64,000 nt of DNA from CAIWHR01 sp963734085 (GTDB lineage Bacteria > Pseudomonadota > Gammaproteobacteria > Burkholderiales > Casimicrobiaceae), in assembly GCA_963734085.1 (NCBI GenBank), contig CAVTFT010000007.1, forward strand, positions 372,001 to 436,000, given 5' to 3'. How positions within the stretch are numbered: the stretch's first letter is position 1; every line of letters begins with the position of its first letter. The notes below the pieces were generated by a model. It saw only the letters and a list, made by a program, of their open reading frames with translations, made no database searches and was not told the origin of the DNA. The translations under genes were made by a program, and so were the position numbers. Positions 24,651-31,929 of this stretch are shown piece by piece.

Positions 24651-24692
24651 GCCTGAAGGTAACCGGCGTCCGTGTTGACCGACGGGTTGCGT
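24651..24692 (-). repeat. Miniature attC site (42 bp)
   Basis: GCCTGAAGGTAACCGGCGTC directly followed by CGTGTTGACCGACGGGTTGC. The conserved outer arms of the array attC are joined without the usual GC-rich central palindrome. Confidence 0.6.
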
Positions 24693-24729
24693 CCCGCGTT
24701 CGGGCGGATGACTGAGCCCGCCATTCCAT

Positions 24730-24915
24730 TCACGGGCGCGCCTCACGCCAGACCATTAGAGCCAGCCCACCGGCAACGACCAGACCGACCGCACTCCACC
24801 AGACTGGAACGACGAATCCGGCCACGACGACCTCCCAGCCCGCAAAAAGCCGCCCCAAATGAACTAGTGCCATTAAAGTGAACAACGCAACTGCGATCGT
24901 CGTGAACGGCTTCAC
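24730..24915 (-). CDS. Small membrane protein (cassette)
   Basis: This 61-residue protein has two helices (TIAVALFTLMALVHLGRLF and an AVGLVVAGGLALMVW tail) linked by WEVVVAGFVVPVWWS. It lies between a miniature attC and the attC carrying IS copy 1, so it is a complete short cassette. A GAGGAGGCTACC region just upstream can act as the ribosome binding site. Function unknown. Confidence 0.6.
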   Translation of the reverse strand: MKPFTTIAVALFTLMALVHLGRLFAGWEVVVAGFVVPVWWSAVGLVVAGGLALMVWREARP

Positions 24916-25082
24916 GGTAGCCTCCTCTTTGAAACGTTAATCGGTCATCGATTCGACATGGAGAAGGTACTCCATGTTGACCGAATGAGAGGGACTTCCC
25001 CTACTCGAAGCGGTTGAACCGCACGGCATCGAAAGTGCCAAGATTGAGGTGCTGTCCATCAATCTGAACGAGAGGGGAAGTC

Positions 25083-26189
25083 ATGAACGAGATTACTACT
25101 GTTGGCGTGGACCTGGCAAAGGAAGTCATTGCGGTGTGTGCGGCAGACCGGTCGGGGAAGACGGTGTTCACACGGGTATTCCGCCGCGACACCTTTGCCG
25201 CCTGGGCAGTGCAACTGCCGCCGAGCGTGTTCGGGCTGGAAGCCTGCGGGGCGGCACACCACTGGGCGCGCTGGCTCGCCAGTCATAGCCACACGCCACA
25301 TCTGATGGCGGCGGAGTTTGTCAAGCCGTTTCGCAAGAGTCGGGCGGCGAAGAATGATCGCAACGATGCCGAAGCGGTGTTGACGGCGGTGCGGCAACCC
25401 AATATGCGCTTCGTGGCGGTAAAAAGTGTCGAGCAACAAGCCCACCTCTCGTGGCATCGGATGCGCCAAGGCTTCAGTGAGGAACGCACCGCGCTGATCA
25501 ATCGCCTGCGTGGTCTGCTCGGGGAATTCGGGGTCTGGCGCGGTCGCTCGGCAGAGGTGCTGATAGGAGCATTGCCGGCGCTGGAACAAGACGAAGCGCT
25601 GCCACTGTTGGTGCGCCGTCTTCTCGGCGAAGCCCGGCCACACCTCGCACGACTGGATGACGCGATCAGCGCTTGCGAGGTGGAGATCAAGAACCACGTC
25701 AAAGAGAATGCCGTGGCACAACGCCTGACCGCGATCAACGGCGTGGGTCCCCTCACCGCCGCGGCAGTGCTCGCCACCGTCACCGACGCGCGCGACTTCA
25801 AGAACGGGCGTCAGTTCGCCGCTTGGCAGGGGATAGTGCCGCGCCAGGACAGCTCAGGGGGTCACACCCGGCTGGGTCACATCACCAAGCGCGGCGACAC
25901 CTACCTGCGCGGCTTGCTTACCCAAGGCGCCCGTTCGGCACTGCAGGTGGCGCTGACCAAGGAACCTCTGCGGCGCACCCGCCTGCAAGCCTGGATCGTG
26001 CAGCTGCACGCGCGCGTGGGCTATCACAAAACCCTGGTGGCGATCGCCAACAAGCACGCGCGCATGATCTGGGCCATCCTCGCCAAGGGCGAGAACTACG
26101 ATCCCGACGCCTGGCGACGCTGGACCCGAACGACCCCGTCCACCGCGCCCGCGAGCACCGGCATGACCCCGTTAACCGGACAAGGATGA
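25083..26189 (+). CDS. IS110/IS1111 family transposase (copy 1)
   Basis: This 368-residue DEDD transposase/recombinase has an N-terminal RuvC-like domain (Asp10 in VGVDLAK, Glu53 in GLEACG, Asp92 and Asp95 in KNDRNDAEA). The C-terminal Transposase_20 domain has NGVGPLTAAAVLA and the nucleophilic Ser in RQDSSGGHTRLGHITKRGD (about residues 255-273). A GAGGGGAAG ribosome binding site precedes the ATG. The long non-coding tail after the stop is where IS1111-type elements encode their guide RNA. Five identical proteins occur in the window. Confidence 0.95.
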   Translation: MNEITTVGVDLAKEVIAVCAADRSGKTVFTRVFRRDTFAAWAVQLPPSVFGLEACGAAHHWARWLASHSHTPHLMAAEFVKPFRKSRAAKNDRNDAEAVLTAVRQPNMRFVAVKSVEQQAHLSWHRMRQGFSEERTALINRLRGLLGEFGVWRGRSAEVLIGALPALEQDEALPLLVRRLLGEARPHLARLDDAISACEVEIKNHVKENAVAQRLTAINGVGPLTAAAVLATVTDARDFKNGRQFAAWQGIVPRQDSSGGHTRLGHITKRGDTYLRGLLTQGARSALQVALTKEPLRRTRLQAWIVQLHARVGYHKTLVAIANKHARMIWAILAKGENYDPDAWRRWTRTTPSTAPASTGMTPLTGQG

Positions 26190-26224
26190 AATTAAACGAC
26201 CAACGCTTCCCGCGATGACCGAGG

Positions 26225-26450
26225 TGAGATAGCAACGAGGTTGGACCGAGCGCTGCCTGAACCTGGCTAACCTGGCGGACCCACATCGAACTGCCGGCGC
26301 CTGATCCGCGCTGGCAGGTGAGGCCGATGACCGAATGAGGCGGCAGCGCGCGACTTTTATCTTGAGCCCGGAGACAACGTCAACGTTCTCCCACAAGGCC
26401 GTGTAGAGAGATGCAGTCTGTACCTTGTCGCTTACTCATCACCCATCGCC
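26225..26450 (+). ncRNA. Candidate bridge/seek guide RNA of IS copy 1
   Basis: In the non-coding tail, GACCGAGCG (26244-26252) equals the top strand of the attC target, and CTAACC (26267-26272) is the complement of its right side GGTTAG: the order expected for a target-binding loop. Further on, CCGTGTAGAG (26399-26408) resembles the element's right end CCGTAGAG, and CTCAT (26435-26439) complements its left end ATGAG: a donor-loop pattern. Also GACCGAATGAG (26329-26339) equals the left insertion junction. RNA boundaries are guesses. The same region recurs in the other four copies. Confidence 0.55.
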
Positions 26451-26771
26451 TCAGAGTTGTGAAAACATCAAAACATGCCTTCAGTGCCCTTCTCTGACCC
26501 GAGTCGACCTCACAGAACGGCTCAGGAGCGATTATTTCGAGTGCGGTAGGGGTCAAGCTACCTCCGCCACGGACGCTGATCTCGGATTGAACAATTCACA
26601 AACCTCTCAACCCTCACGCGCAAACCATGACCATGCGACCGCCATGAACGCCGCCCAACGACGAGGCAACTCATCGTCGTGCGGAAACCACTTGCGTTTC
26701 CGGGGAAGTCCGTAGAGCACGGTTAGGCCGCTGTGCCATTTTGCAGCGAGACTTGGGTCTATGGCGTCTAC

Positions 26772-27239
26772 TCATGCCTCGTTCTCATAAATGTGGACCG
26801 CGAGTGCGAGTAGCGCGACCGCAATCAACGCCACGAGAATCCAACCGGCCGGCACGCGCGGCTCGAGAACGGATTCACTGGGCCGCTTGGGATTGAAACG
26901 CACGTCAACTACGCTTCCGCTCGGATAGCGCGCCACGGTCTTTTCGGCAAACACCGGAGCGCCTCGGTTGATCCCTGGGCTCTGTGCAATTCGGTTGCCA
27001 TGAAACCGCTCGCCAGCGACGTCGTATTCATAGGCGACGACCGGCCGATACAGCGTCATGCGCGAACGGGCGGTTCCGAAGTCTCCCGCACCCGCGACTG
27101 CTTGATACTCCTCGACCTTGGACGACAAGATCCGACCCTTCGCGACGGGCCATCGTTTCATCGCAACCGCTTCGCGAAGCGCGCTGATAACGAGAAGTAG
27201 CAGGAGTATCCCGAATCCACCGCAGACGAACGCAAGCAC
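26772..27239 (-). CDS. DUF3592-like membrane protein (cassette)
   Basis: This 155-residue protein has an N-terminal helix (VCGGFGILLLLLVISALR), a central beta-rich soluble part with WPVAKGRILSSKVEEY and VRFNPKRPSESVLEP, and a C-terminal helix (WILVALIAVALLALAVHIY). The WP-x-x-G-x-I and N-P motifs are those of DUF3592. Function unknown. Its 3' end abuts the attC interrupted by IS copy 1. Confidence 0.8.
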   Translation of the reverse strand: MLAFVCGGFGILLLLLVISALREAVAMKRWPVAKGRILSSKVEEYQAVAGAGDFGTARSRMTLYRPVVAYEYDVAGERFHGNRIAQSPGINRGAPVFAEKTVARYPSGSVVDVRFNPKRPSESVLEPRVPAGWILVALIAVALLALAVHIYENEA

Positions 27240-27323
27240 TCGCCGTCCCTCCTCATTCTATGCAGCCAGGTCCGTACATCTGAGATCTCGAGCGGTTTCT
27301 CTCCCGCGCCGGCGAACCGCGTG

Positions 27324-27364
27324 GCATAACGAACCAGGCTAACCGGTCCCGTTGAGGGTCAGGC
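27324..27364 (-). repeat. Short attC-like site
   Basis: GCATAACGAACCAGGCTAAC, then CGGTCCCGTTGAGGGTCAGGC. The left half is close to consensus; the right core is degenerate (GTCAGGC). Confidence 0.5.
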
Positions 27365-27823
27365 GGCACCTGCCTCGGCAACTGGGGAACTTCTCGGCCA
27401 TTTCCACGCGAGCCATACCGCGGACATGGTCAGCAGGATCTCGACGGTGGCAAAGAACTCATTGAAGAGCCAAACACGGGGAAGTATCAATAGCATGACG
27501 ATGCTGTAGAAGACACCAAAGATCAGATTCAGCAATCGGCTGACCTTGGCGGGAAGAGCGATGGTCAGGAACACCATGAGGCTGGGAACGGCCAAGAAGA
27601 CCGACGCGCCAAGAAGAACTCCCTGGGACGTCGGGCCAAGGGGACCAAACTTCCCTTCAAGCATTGATTGCAGCTTACCCGGTTGATAGAGCTCGAAGTA
27701 GTCGCAGTAGATATAGCAGAACGTGACCGATGCCCAAATTGCGGACAGCTTCACTCGGGCGCTGACGCGAAGCTCGTCAAGCGATGGGACTTTGCTCCTG
27801 GAAGGCAATGGTCGACTCCTCAT
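27359..27823 (-). CDS. DUF6326-like membrane protein (cassette)
   Basis: This roughly 154-residue protein has four membrane segments: KLSAIWASVTFCYIYCDYFEL, GVLLGASVFLAVPSLMVFLTI, LLNLIFGVFYSIVMLLIL and FATVEILLTMSAVWLAW. The YIYCDYFELY-x-PG signature recalls DUF6326 proteins. I preferred the Met at 27823 over the one at 27868, which starts inside the preceding attC. The stop lies at the edge of the short attC. Confidence 0.7.
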   Translation of the reverse strand: MRSRPLPSRSKVPSLDELRVSARVKLSAIWASVTFCYIYCDYFELYQPGKLQSMLEGKFGPLGPTSQGVLLGASVFLAVPSLMVFLTIALPAKVSRLLNLIFGVFYSIVMLLILPRVWLFNEFFATVEILLTMSAVWLAWKWPRSSPVAEAGAA

Positions 27824-27853
27824 GGATGGAGATGGCGAAGATGCCGATTTGAT

Positions 27854-27906
27854 GCATGACGAGACCAAGTTAACCGGACGCGGTCCGGTTGAATGCGTGA
27901 TTAGGC
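27854..27906 (-). repeat. Short attC site
   Basis: 53 bp: GCATGAC at left, AAGTTAACCGGACGCGGTCC at centre, GGTTGAATGCGTG and ATTAGGC at right. The last core has A for the invariant G of GTTRRRY. Confidence 0.55.
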
Positions 27907-28290
27907 CGCAGAGAGCGCACTGATCGTGACGTAATACCCGTCCGGATCTCGGAGCGAGAACTCCTTAGTTCCGGTGTTCGGGTTCACGTGGGGCTCTTCT
28001 TCGAGGCGGGCGACGAGAGCGCGCGCCCTGGGCAGCGCCATGGCGAAATCATCGACACGGAAAAACAAGAGGAGACCGTTGCCAGGCGGTGCGTGATCGG
28101 GCTTCATCAAGGAGGGATGCTCATGGGCACCCCACTCGTGAAGGCAGAGCAAGACCGTTCCATCCGAGTCGAGGATTTGACCGAAGTCGTCATGGGCGGG
28201 AGCCGTCTCCGGCAGGCCAAGTAGCGACTGGTACCACTTGAAACTGCCGGACACATCGCCAACACCAATGATAGTCCACGTGCGCCTCAT
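27901..28290 (-). CDS. VOC family protein (cassette)
   Basis: This 129-residue VOC domain begins MRRTWTIIGVGDVSGSFKWY and ends FSLRDPDGYYVTISAL. A GLPETAPAHDDFGQIL stretch and HEWGAHEHPSL supply possible metal His residues. It is related to bleomycin-resistance/glyoxalase-fold proteins, without evidence for a particular activity. The start at 28290 is just inside the cassette boundary. Confidence 0.83.
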   Translation of the reverse strand: MRRTWTIIGVGDVSGSFKWYQSLLGLPETAPAHDDFGQILDSDGTVLLCLHEWGAHEHPSLMKPDHAPPGNGLLLFFRVDDFAMALPRARALVARLEEEPHVNPNTGTKEFSLRDPDGYYVTISALSAA

Positions 28291-28305
28291 GGTGCCCCTC
28301 CTGCG

Positions 28306-28389
28306 GCCTGACGAACCAAGGTAACCGGCCACCCGTTGCGTGGCCGAAACCGGGCATGCGGGGCGTTCGTGTTGACCGAGACGTTAGTC
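28306..28389 (-). repeat. attC site
   Basis: 84 bp from GCCTGAC (one change from consensus) with GAACCAAGGTAACCGGCC to GTGTTGACCGAGACGTTAGT. It belongs to the DUF4440-like cassette. Confidence 0.8.
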
Positions 28390-28390
28390 G

Positions 28391-28786
28391 TCACCTGTCG
28401 AGACTGATGTTAGCGTGGCGGACAAGAAGCCGCCACGAGTCGACCTCCCAGCGCCACAGGTCCGTGAATCGTCGACTGATGACGGGGCTGTCGGGCGCGT
28501 TGACTACTTGTTCGCTGCCCATTACAACGACGAGATCTTGCCGTCGCACGATCGCCTCGATGTGGCCCTCAAGCGAACAATGAGCGATCGTTCCGGCTCG
28601 AAGCAGATCGAGGACCTGCCGTTTATCGTGGACCCGCTTGATGGGCGAGTTTACAAGAAGCTCGTCCGACCATAATTGGGCAAGTCGACCCAGATCGCGG
28701 GCAACGAAAGCGCGACGGGCTTCGGCCTCCAGTGCAACAATATCTTCCTGCCAGTGATGTTCGTTTTCGATATCGCGGTGTTTCAC
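28391..28786 (-). CDS. NTF2-like (DUF4440-type) protein (cassette)
   Basis: This roughly 131-residue cone-fold protein is read from GTG at 28786. It has ALEAEARRAFVARDLGRLAQ, then LWSDELLVNSPIKRVHDKRQ, and a C-terminal SRRFTDLWRWEVDSWRLLVR. This is the usual order for SnoaL/NTF2-like DUF4440 proteins, which are often enzymes or binding proteins for small molecules. The reading begins close to the upstream attC. Confidence 0.78.
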   Translation of the reverse strand: MKHRDIENEHHWQEDIVALEAEARRAFVARDLGRLAQLWSDELLVNSPIKRVHDKRQVLDLLRAGTIAHCSLEGHIEAIVRRQDLVVVMGSEQVVNAPDSPVISRRFTDLWRWEVDSWRLLVRHANISLDR

Positions 28787-28817
28787 GCTGCGTGTCCTTT
28801 GTCTAGCCGCGGGTGAC

Positions 28818-28897
28818 GCGTAACGCAAGCTAACCGGCCGCGGGGCCGGGGCCGAAGGCACCGCCGGCGGCGGGACGTGCTGAGCGAGAGGTTAGCC
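28818..28897 (-). repeat. attC site
   Basis: 80 bp bounded by GCGTAAC and GTTAGCC, with CAAGCTAACCGGCCGCGGGG inside. The central part is more GC-rich and longer-stemmed than the common type. Confidence 0.7.
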
Positions 28898-28913
28898 GCC
28901 CTCATAGTAACGC

Positions 28914-29306
28914 TCAGTCCATGGGCTCTGTGAGATGCGCTCGGTTCGGTGCGGGAAGAGAGGGTCCGGGCCAAAACTCGACAATGCGAATCACTTTGCC
29001 GTGAGCAACCGTGAAGAATGTGATGGCTCGATCGCTCCGTTCTCCGTCCGTGACGGTTACATCCGAGACTGCCTCCGATTCGGTGCCAATGAGCCGATTG
29101 ATCGTGAAACGCCAAGGACCGTGCGCGGGATACTCCTGATTCATACGCCCAAAACGTTCTGCGCCACGGATGCGCTCTTTGGTCTGGGGCCATTCGAGCA
29201 CAAAGTCCTGCGCCAGCACGGCAGCGACGGAGCGAAAATCGTTCGTGGCCATGAGCCGCCAGAACTCAAGCGCTACGTCTACTGCGGCAGGTTGCGTCAC
29301 AGCCAT
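28914..29306 (-). CDS. SnoaL/NTF2-like protein (cassette)
   Basis: This 130-residue protein shows the NTF2-like pattern ALEFWRLMATNDFRSVAAVL, FVLEWPQTKERIRGAERFGR and ITFFTVAHGKVIRIVEFWPG. It is likely a small soluble cone-shaped protein; the ligand is unknown. It is the second NTF2-like cassette in a row, although the two proteins are clearly different. Confidence 0.83.
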   Translation of the reverse strand: MAVTQPAAVDVALEFWRLMATNDFRSVAAVLAQDFVLEWPQTKERIRGAERFGRMNQEYPAHGPWRFTINRLIGTESEAVSDVTVTDGERSDRAITFFTVAHGKVIRIVEFWPGPSLPAPNRAHLTEPMD

Positions 29307-29318
29307 CCTCGATAAGGC

Positions 29319-29402
29319 AGCTAACGAACCAAGGTAACCGGCGACTCGCAGCGCAGGCGCAGCCGCGCACGCGCGGCGCCCGTGTTGACCGAGCGGTTAG
29401 CG
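29319..29402 (-). repeat. attC site
   Basis: 84 bp: AGCTAAC then GAACCAAGGTAACCGGCG at left, GTGTTGACCGAGCGGTTAGC at right, and a central GCGCAGGCGCAGCCGCGC palindrome. Confidence 0.8.
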
Positions 29403-29413
29403 GCGTGGACGCG

Positions 29414-29875
29414 TTACCCATCGCAAGAGTAGCTCAAGCGTAGCCGGGTCGGCATTTGGGGAAGAGCCACAACGATGGGTTGGCGCTTAAGCGGTGGGCG
29501 AAACATGAAACAGGTCGAGTGGCTCCCGGCGCTGGCTTCGACCCACGCGCCAACCTGATAAATGCGAATGGGAGTCGCGTCAGCAACGTCGATGGAGCGA
29601 ATAAGGTACAGAGACTCGCCGGCGGGGACATCTGGGACGTGCCCAATGAGAGGCGCAGCGCGCGCGGGCGAAATGGAGACAATTGCCTGAGTCCTGAGTA
29701 ATTGCGCCGCGACGTCGACTTGCGACGCAGACACATACCAAAACGAGCGAATTTCTCTCGCCAGCCGTGAGTCGAAGAAGTGGTTGCCCGAAGGATTCGA
29801 TTCATCAAGCCACGAATCGCTGCTACAGGCGGCGATAGTAGCTCCAGCAAGGACGAGGGCGAGAAGGCGTTCCAC
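29414..29875 (-). CDS. Predicted lipoprotein (cassette)
   Basis: This 153-residue protein has a lipoprotein signal (RLLALVLAGATIAACSSDS, with AAC as the lipobox end). The mature part (LAREIRSFWYVSASQVDVAA, IRIYQVGAWVEASAGS) is not recognised. It is probably anchored in the outer or inner membrane facing the periplasm. It is bounded by attC sites on both sides. Confidence 0.65.
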   Translation of the reverse strand: MERLLALVLAGATIAACSSDSWLDESNPSGNHFFDSRLAREIRSFWYVSASQVDVAAQLLRTQAIVSISPARAAPLIGHVPDVPAGESLYLIRSIDVADATPIRIYQVGAWVEASAGSHSTCFMFRPPLKRQPIVVALPQMPTRLRLSYSCDG

Positions 29876-29881
29876 TGGTTC

Positions 29882-29920
29882 CTAGACTGCGTGCGTCCGC
29901 GTTGACCGAATGGTTAGCCA
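29882..29920 (-). repeat. Truncated attC site
   Basis: CCTAGAC then TGCGTGCGTCCGCGTTGACC and GAATGGTTAGCC. The right arm is intact and the left arm is largely missing. Confidence 0.5.
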
Positions 29921-29952
29921 CGGTGTTCGATTTACAACGCGCATTCTGGCGC

Positions 29953-30222
29953 CTAAATTCCTTCCGTAACGACTAGATTCGATGACGCAGAAGCCTTTCG
30001 TAGATCAAGCAGAGGCGCGTATTCGGGAGAGTTGTACCACTCCTTCAGCCTGGCCATGGTGGGAAACTCGAGGATGACCAAGCGCCTCGGAATCCAATGG
30101 CCTTCCAGCACCTCCGTCGCGCCGCCGCGGACGAGATAGCGACCTCCAAAAGCCGCGATGTTCGCGGCGACCGCATTCTTGTAACGCTCGAATGCCACCG
30201 AGTCGGTAACCTCGATATCCAC
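29953..30222 (-). CDS. DUF1330 family protein (cassette)
   Basis: This 89-residue ferredoxin-like-fold protein has DSVAFERYKNAVAANIAAFG, GRYLVRGGATEVLEGHWIPR and LVILEFPTMARLKEWYNSPE, a clear DUF1330 order. The first few residues of the domain (usually KGYWIA...) are short or missing, so the start may have been altered by cassette formation. Function unknown. Confidence 0.83.
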   Translation of the reverse strand: MDIEVTDSVAFERYKNAVAANIAAFGGRYLVRGGATEVLEGHWIPRRLVILEFPTMARLKEWYNSPEYAPLLDLRKASASSNLVVTEGI

Positions 30223-30235
30223 AATTACATAAGAT

Positions 30236-31880
30236 ACTATGAAGCGAAGTAACCGGCCGGTGGCCGGAAGGCGTTCCGCAGAAACTTTCGTAATGGTGGC
30301 GAATGCGCTAGGTTGGCGGAATGCCGCGTCGGCGATGACCGGTGGCCCACTGGTGCACTGTTGCCCGTTATGAAGCGTGGTCCTGGGTTACGTCGGCGAC
30401 ATTGGTGAGTCGGAATGGGGCTTCCGACATCCCGCTGGGAAGAGTGAGCAATAGCGACGTACCCGAACCGGCGCGGCATTCCACATGTTAATGACGGAGG
30501 ATGCCGTGGCCGCACGCAAGGTGTTTGAGTTGATGTACCCGAACGCTGCCGGGATCGATATTGGATCGGCCAGTCACTACGTGGCGGTGCCGGCGGATCG
30601 TGATGAGCAGCCGGTGCGGGAATTCAAGAGCTTCACCGAAGACCTGCTGGCGATGGCCGATTGGCTCTCCGGCTGCGCCATCGATACGGTGGTCATGGAA
30701 TCGACTGGCGTGTATTGGATCCCAGTGTTCGAGTTGCTGGAATCACGTGGGTTTGCGGTGTATCTGGTCAATGCCCGGCACGTCAAGAACGTTTCGGGCC
30801 GCAAGTCCGACGTCTTGGATTGCCAGTGGCTGCAGCAGCTGATGAGCTTCGGTCTGCTCTCCGGTGCGTTTCGTCCGACGGAGCAGATCTGTGTGCTTCG
30901 CGCGCTCTCCCGGCAGCGCGACATGCTGCTCGATGCACAGGGGCGACACGTTCAGCACATGCATAAGGCGCTCACGCAGATGAACGTGCAGTTGGCCAAC
31001 GTCATCGCCGACATTGTGGGCAAAACGGGACAGGCGATCATCCGCGCCATCGTGGCCGGCCAGCGCGACCCGGTAAAGCTGGCGCAGTTTCGCGATCGGC
31101 GCATCCACGCGAGCGAAGAGCAGATTGCCAAGTCGCTGCGCGGCAACTGGCGTGAGGAGCATCTGTTCTCGCTCGCGCAGGCGCTAAAACTCTTCGACGC
31201 CTATCAGCAGCTCATTGGCGAGTGCGACGAGCGCTTGGAACAACTGCTCTGGCAGCTCGCGAGTCATGCGGGCGCACCCGAGCCCAACAGGAACAAGGGA
31301 CGGCAGAAGAATGCGCCCAAGTTCGATATGCGCACGGCGCTGTTTCGCGTCTGCGGGGTGGACTTGACACGCATCGACGCGATCGATGTGTCGACGGCGT
31401 TCAAAGTCATCGCCGAGGTCGGCCCGGATTTGTCGAAGTTCAAGACCGTCAAGCACTTCTGTTCGTGGCTCGCCTTGTGTCCGGGCACCAAGATTTCCGG
31501 CGGCAAGCGCTTGTCGGGAGCGAGCAAGCCATGCGCCAACCGGCTCGCGCAGGCCTTGAAGCTGGCCGCGACCGGGCTGCTCAGGAGTCACTCGGCCCTG
31601 GGCGCTTATTTCCGCCGGATGGCCGCGCGCATGGATAAGCCAAAAGCCATCAAAGCCGCCGCGCACAAGCTCGCTCGCCTGATCTACACCATGCTAACCA
31701 AAGGCACCGAATACGTCGATCAGGGGCAGGATTACTACGAACAGCAGTACCGGCAGCGGGTCGTGGCCAATTTGCAGCGTCGAGCGACCGCGTTGGGGTA
31801 CAAACTCATGCCTCCAGCCCAGCCAGCGTGACTACGATCCCGATGGCTCGGTGGCGTCCATCTTTCCCCAACATAGGCGT
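30236..31880 (+). mobile_element. IS110-family element (448-aa transposase), approximate limits
   Basis: The transposase is preceded by about 230 bp of non-coding DNA and followed by little, the layout of the IS110 subgroup, which carries its guide RNA upstream. The left end lies in or next to a partial attC (GAAGTAACCGGCCGGTGGCC at about 30246-30265). No terminal inverted repeat is visible, so the limits are only approximate. It is unrelated in sequence to the five-copy element. Confidence 0.65.
30485..31831 (+). CDS. IS110 family transposase (448 aa)
   Basis: The N-terminal DEDD domain has AAGIDIGSASHYVAVP, VVMESTGVYWIPVFELLES and NARHVKNVSGRKSDVLDCQW. The C-terminal Transposase_20 domain has IAEVGPDLSKFKTVKHFCSW and LCPGTKISGGKRLSGASKPC with the putative catalytic Ser. 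The frame is intact over 448 residues, longer than the 368-residue type. An ATG a few codons downstream (within the VAARKVF region) may be used instead. Confidence 0.93.
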   Translation: MLMTEDAVAARKVFELMYPNAAGIDIGSASHYVAVPADRDEQPVREFKSFTEDLLAMADWLSGCAIDTVVMESTGVYWIPVFELLESRGFAVYLVNARHVKNVSGRKSDVLDCQWLQQLMSFGLLSGAFRPTEQICVLRALSRQRDMLLDAQGRHVQHMHKALTQMNVQLANVIADIVGKTGQAIIRAIVAGQRDPVKLAQFRDRRIHASEEQIAKSLRGNWREEHLFSLAQALKLFDAYQQLIGECDERLEQLLWQLASHAGAPEPNRNKGRQKNAPKFDMRTALFRVCGVDLTRIDAIDVSTAFKVIAEVGPDLSKFKTVKHFCSWLALCPGTKISGGKRLSGASKPCANRLAQALKLAATGLLRSHSALGAYFRRMAARMDKPKAIKAAAHKLARLIYTMLTKGTEYVDQGQDYYEQQYRQRVVANLQRRATALGYKLMPPAQPA

Positions 31881-31929
31881 CGGCACCATGCCCTGATTGC
31901 ACGCACGTCTATGTTTCTGGGAAGGGCTG

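Larger units (their letters stand above)
24984..26717 (+). mobile_element. IS1111-type (IS110 family) element, copy 1
   Basis: The element is 1,734 bp (ends +/-1 bp), starting AATGAGAGGGACTTCCCC and ending GGGGAAGTCCGTAGAG. The subterminal inverted repeats are GGGACTTCCCC (24991-25001) and its inverse near 26702-26712, as in the IS1111 subgroup. There is no target duplication. It is inserted in an attC between TTGACCG and the terminal GGTTAG. Copies 2-5 start at 36046, 40574, 43619 and 48793 and look identical. Confidence 0.92.
24935..26728 (-). repeat. attC site split by IS copy 1
   Basis: Left part about 24935-24983 ends CATGTTGACCG; right part 26718-26728 is CACGGTTAGGC. The inner stem CATGGAG/CTCCATG (24957-24976) differs from the other sites, so this attC has an unusual interior but the standard arm where the IS inserted. 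Confidence 0.6.

Noticed and set aside
25059..25721. 220-residue minus-strand ORF repeated opposite each transposase
   Set aside because: It is the antisense shadow of the transposase gene and starts and stops with it in all five copies.
26425..26715. 96-residue ORF in the tail of each IS1111-type copy
   Set aside because: It overlaps the candidate guide RNA and right-end repeat, lacks a ribosome binding site and is low in protein-like features. More likely a chance frame.
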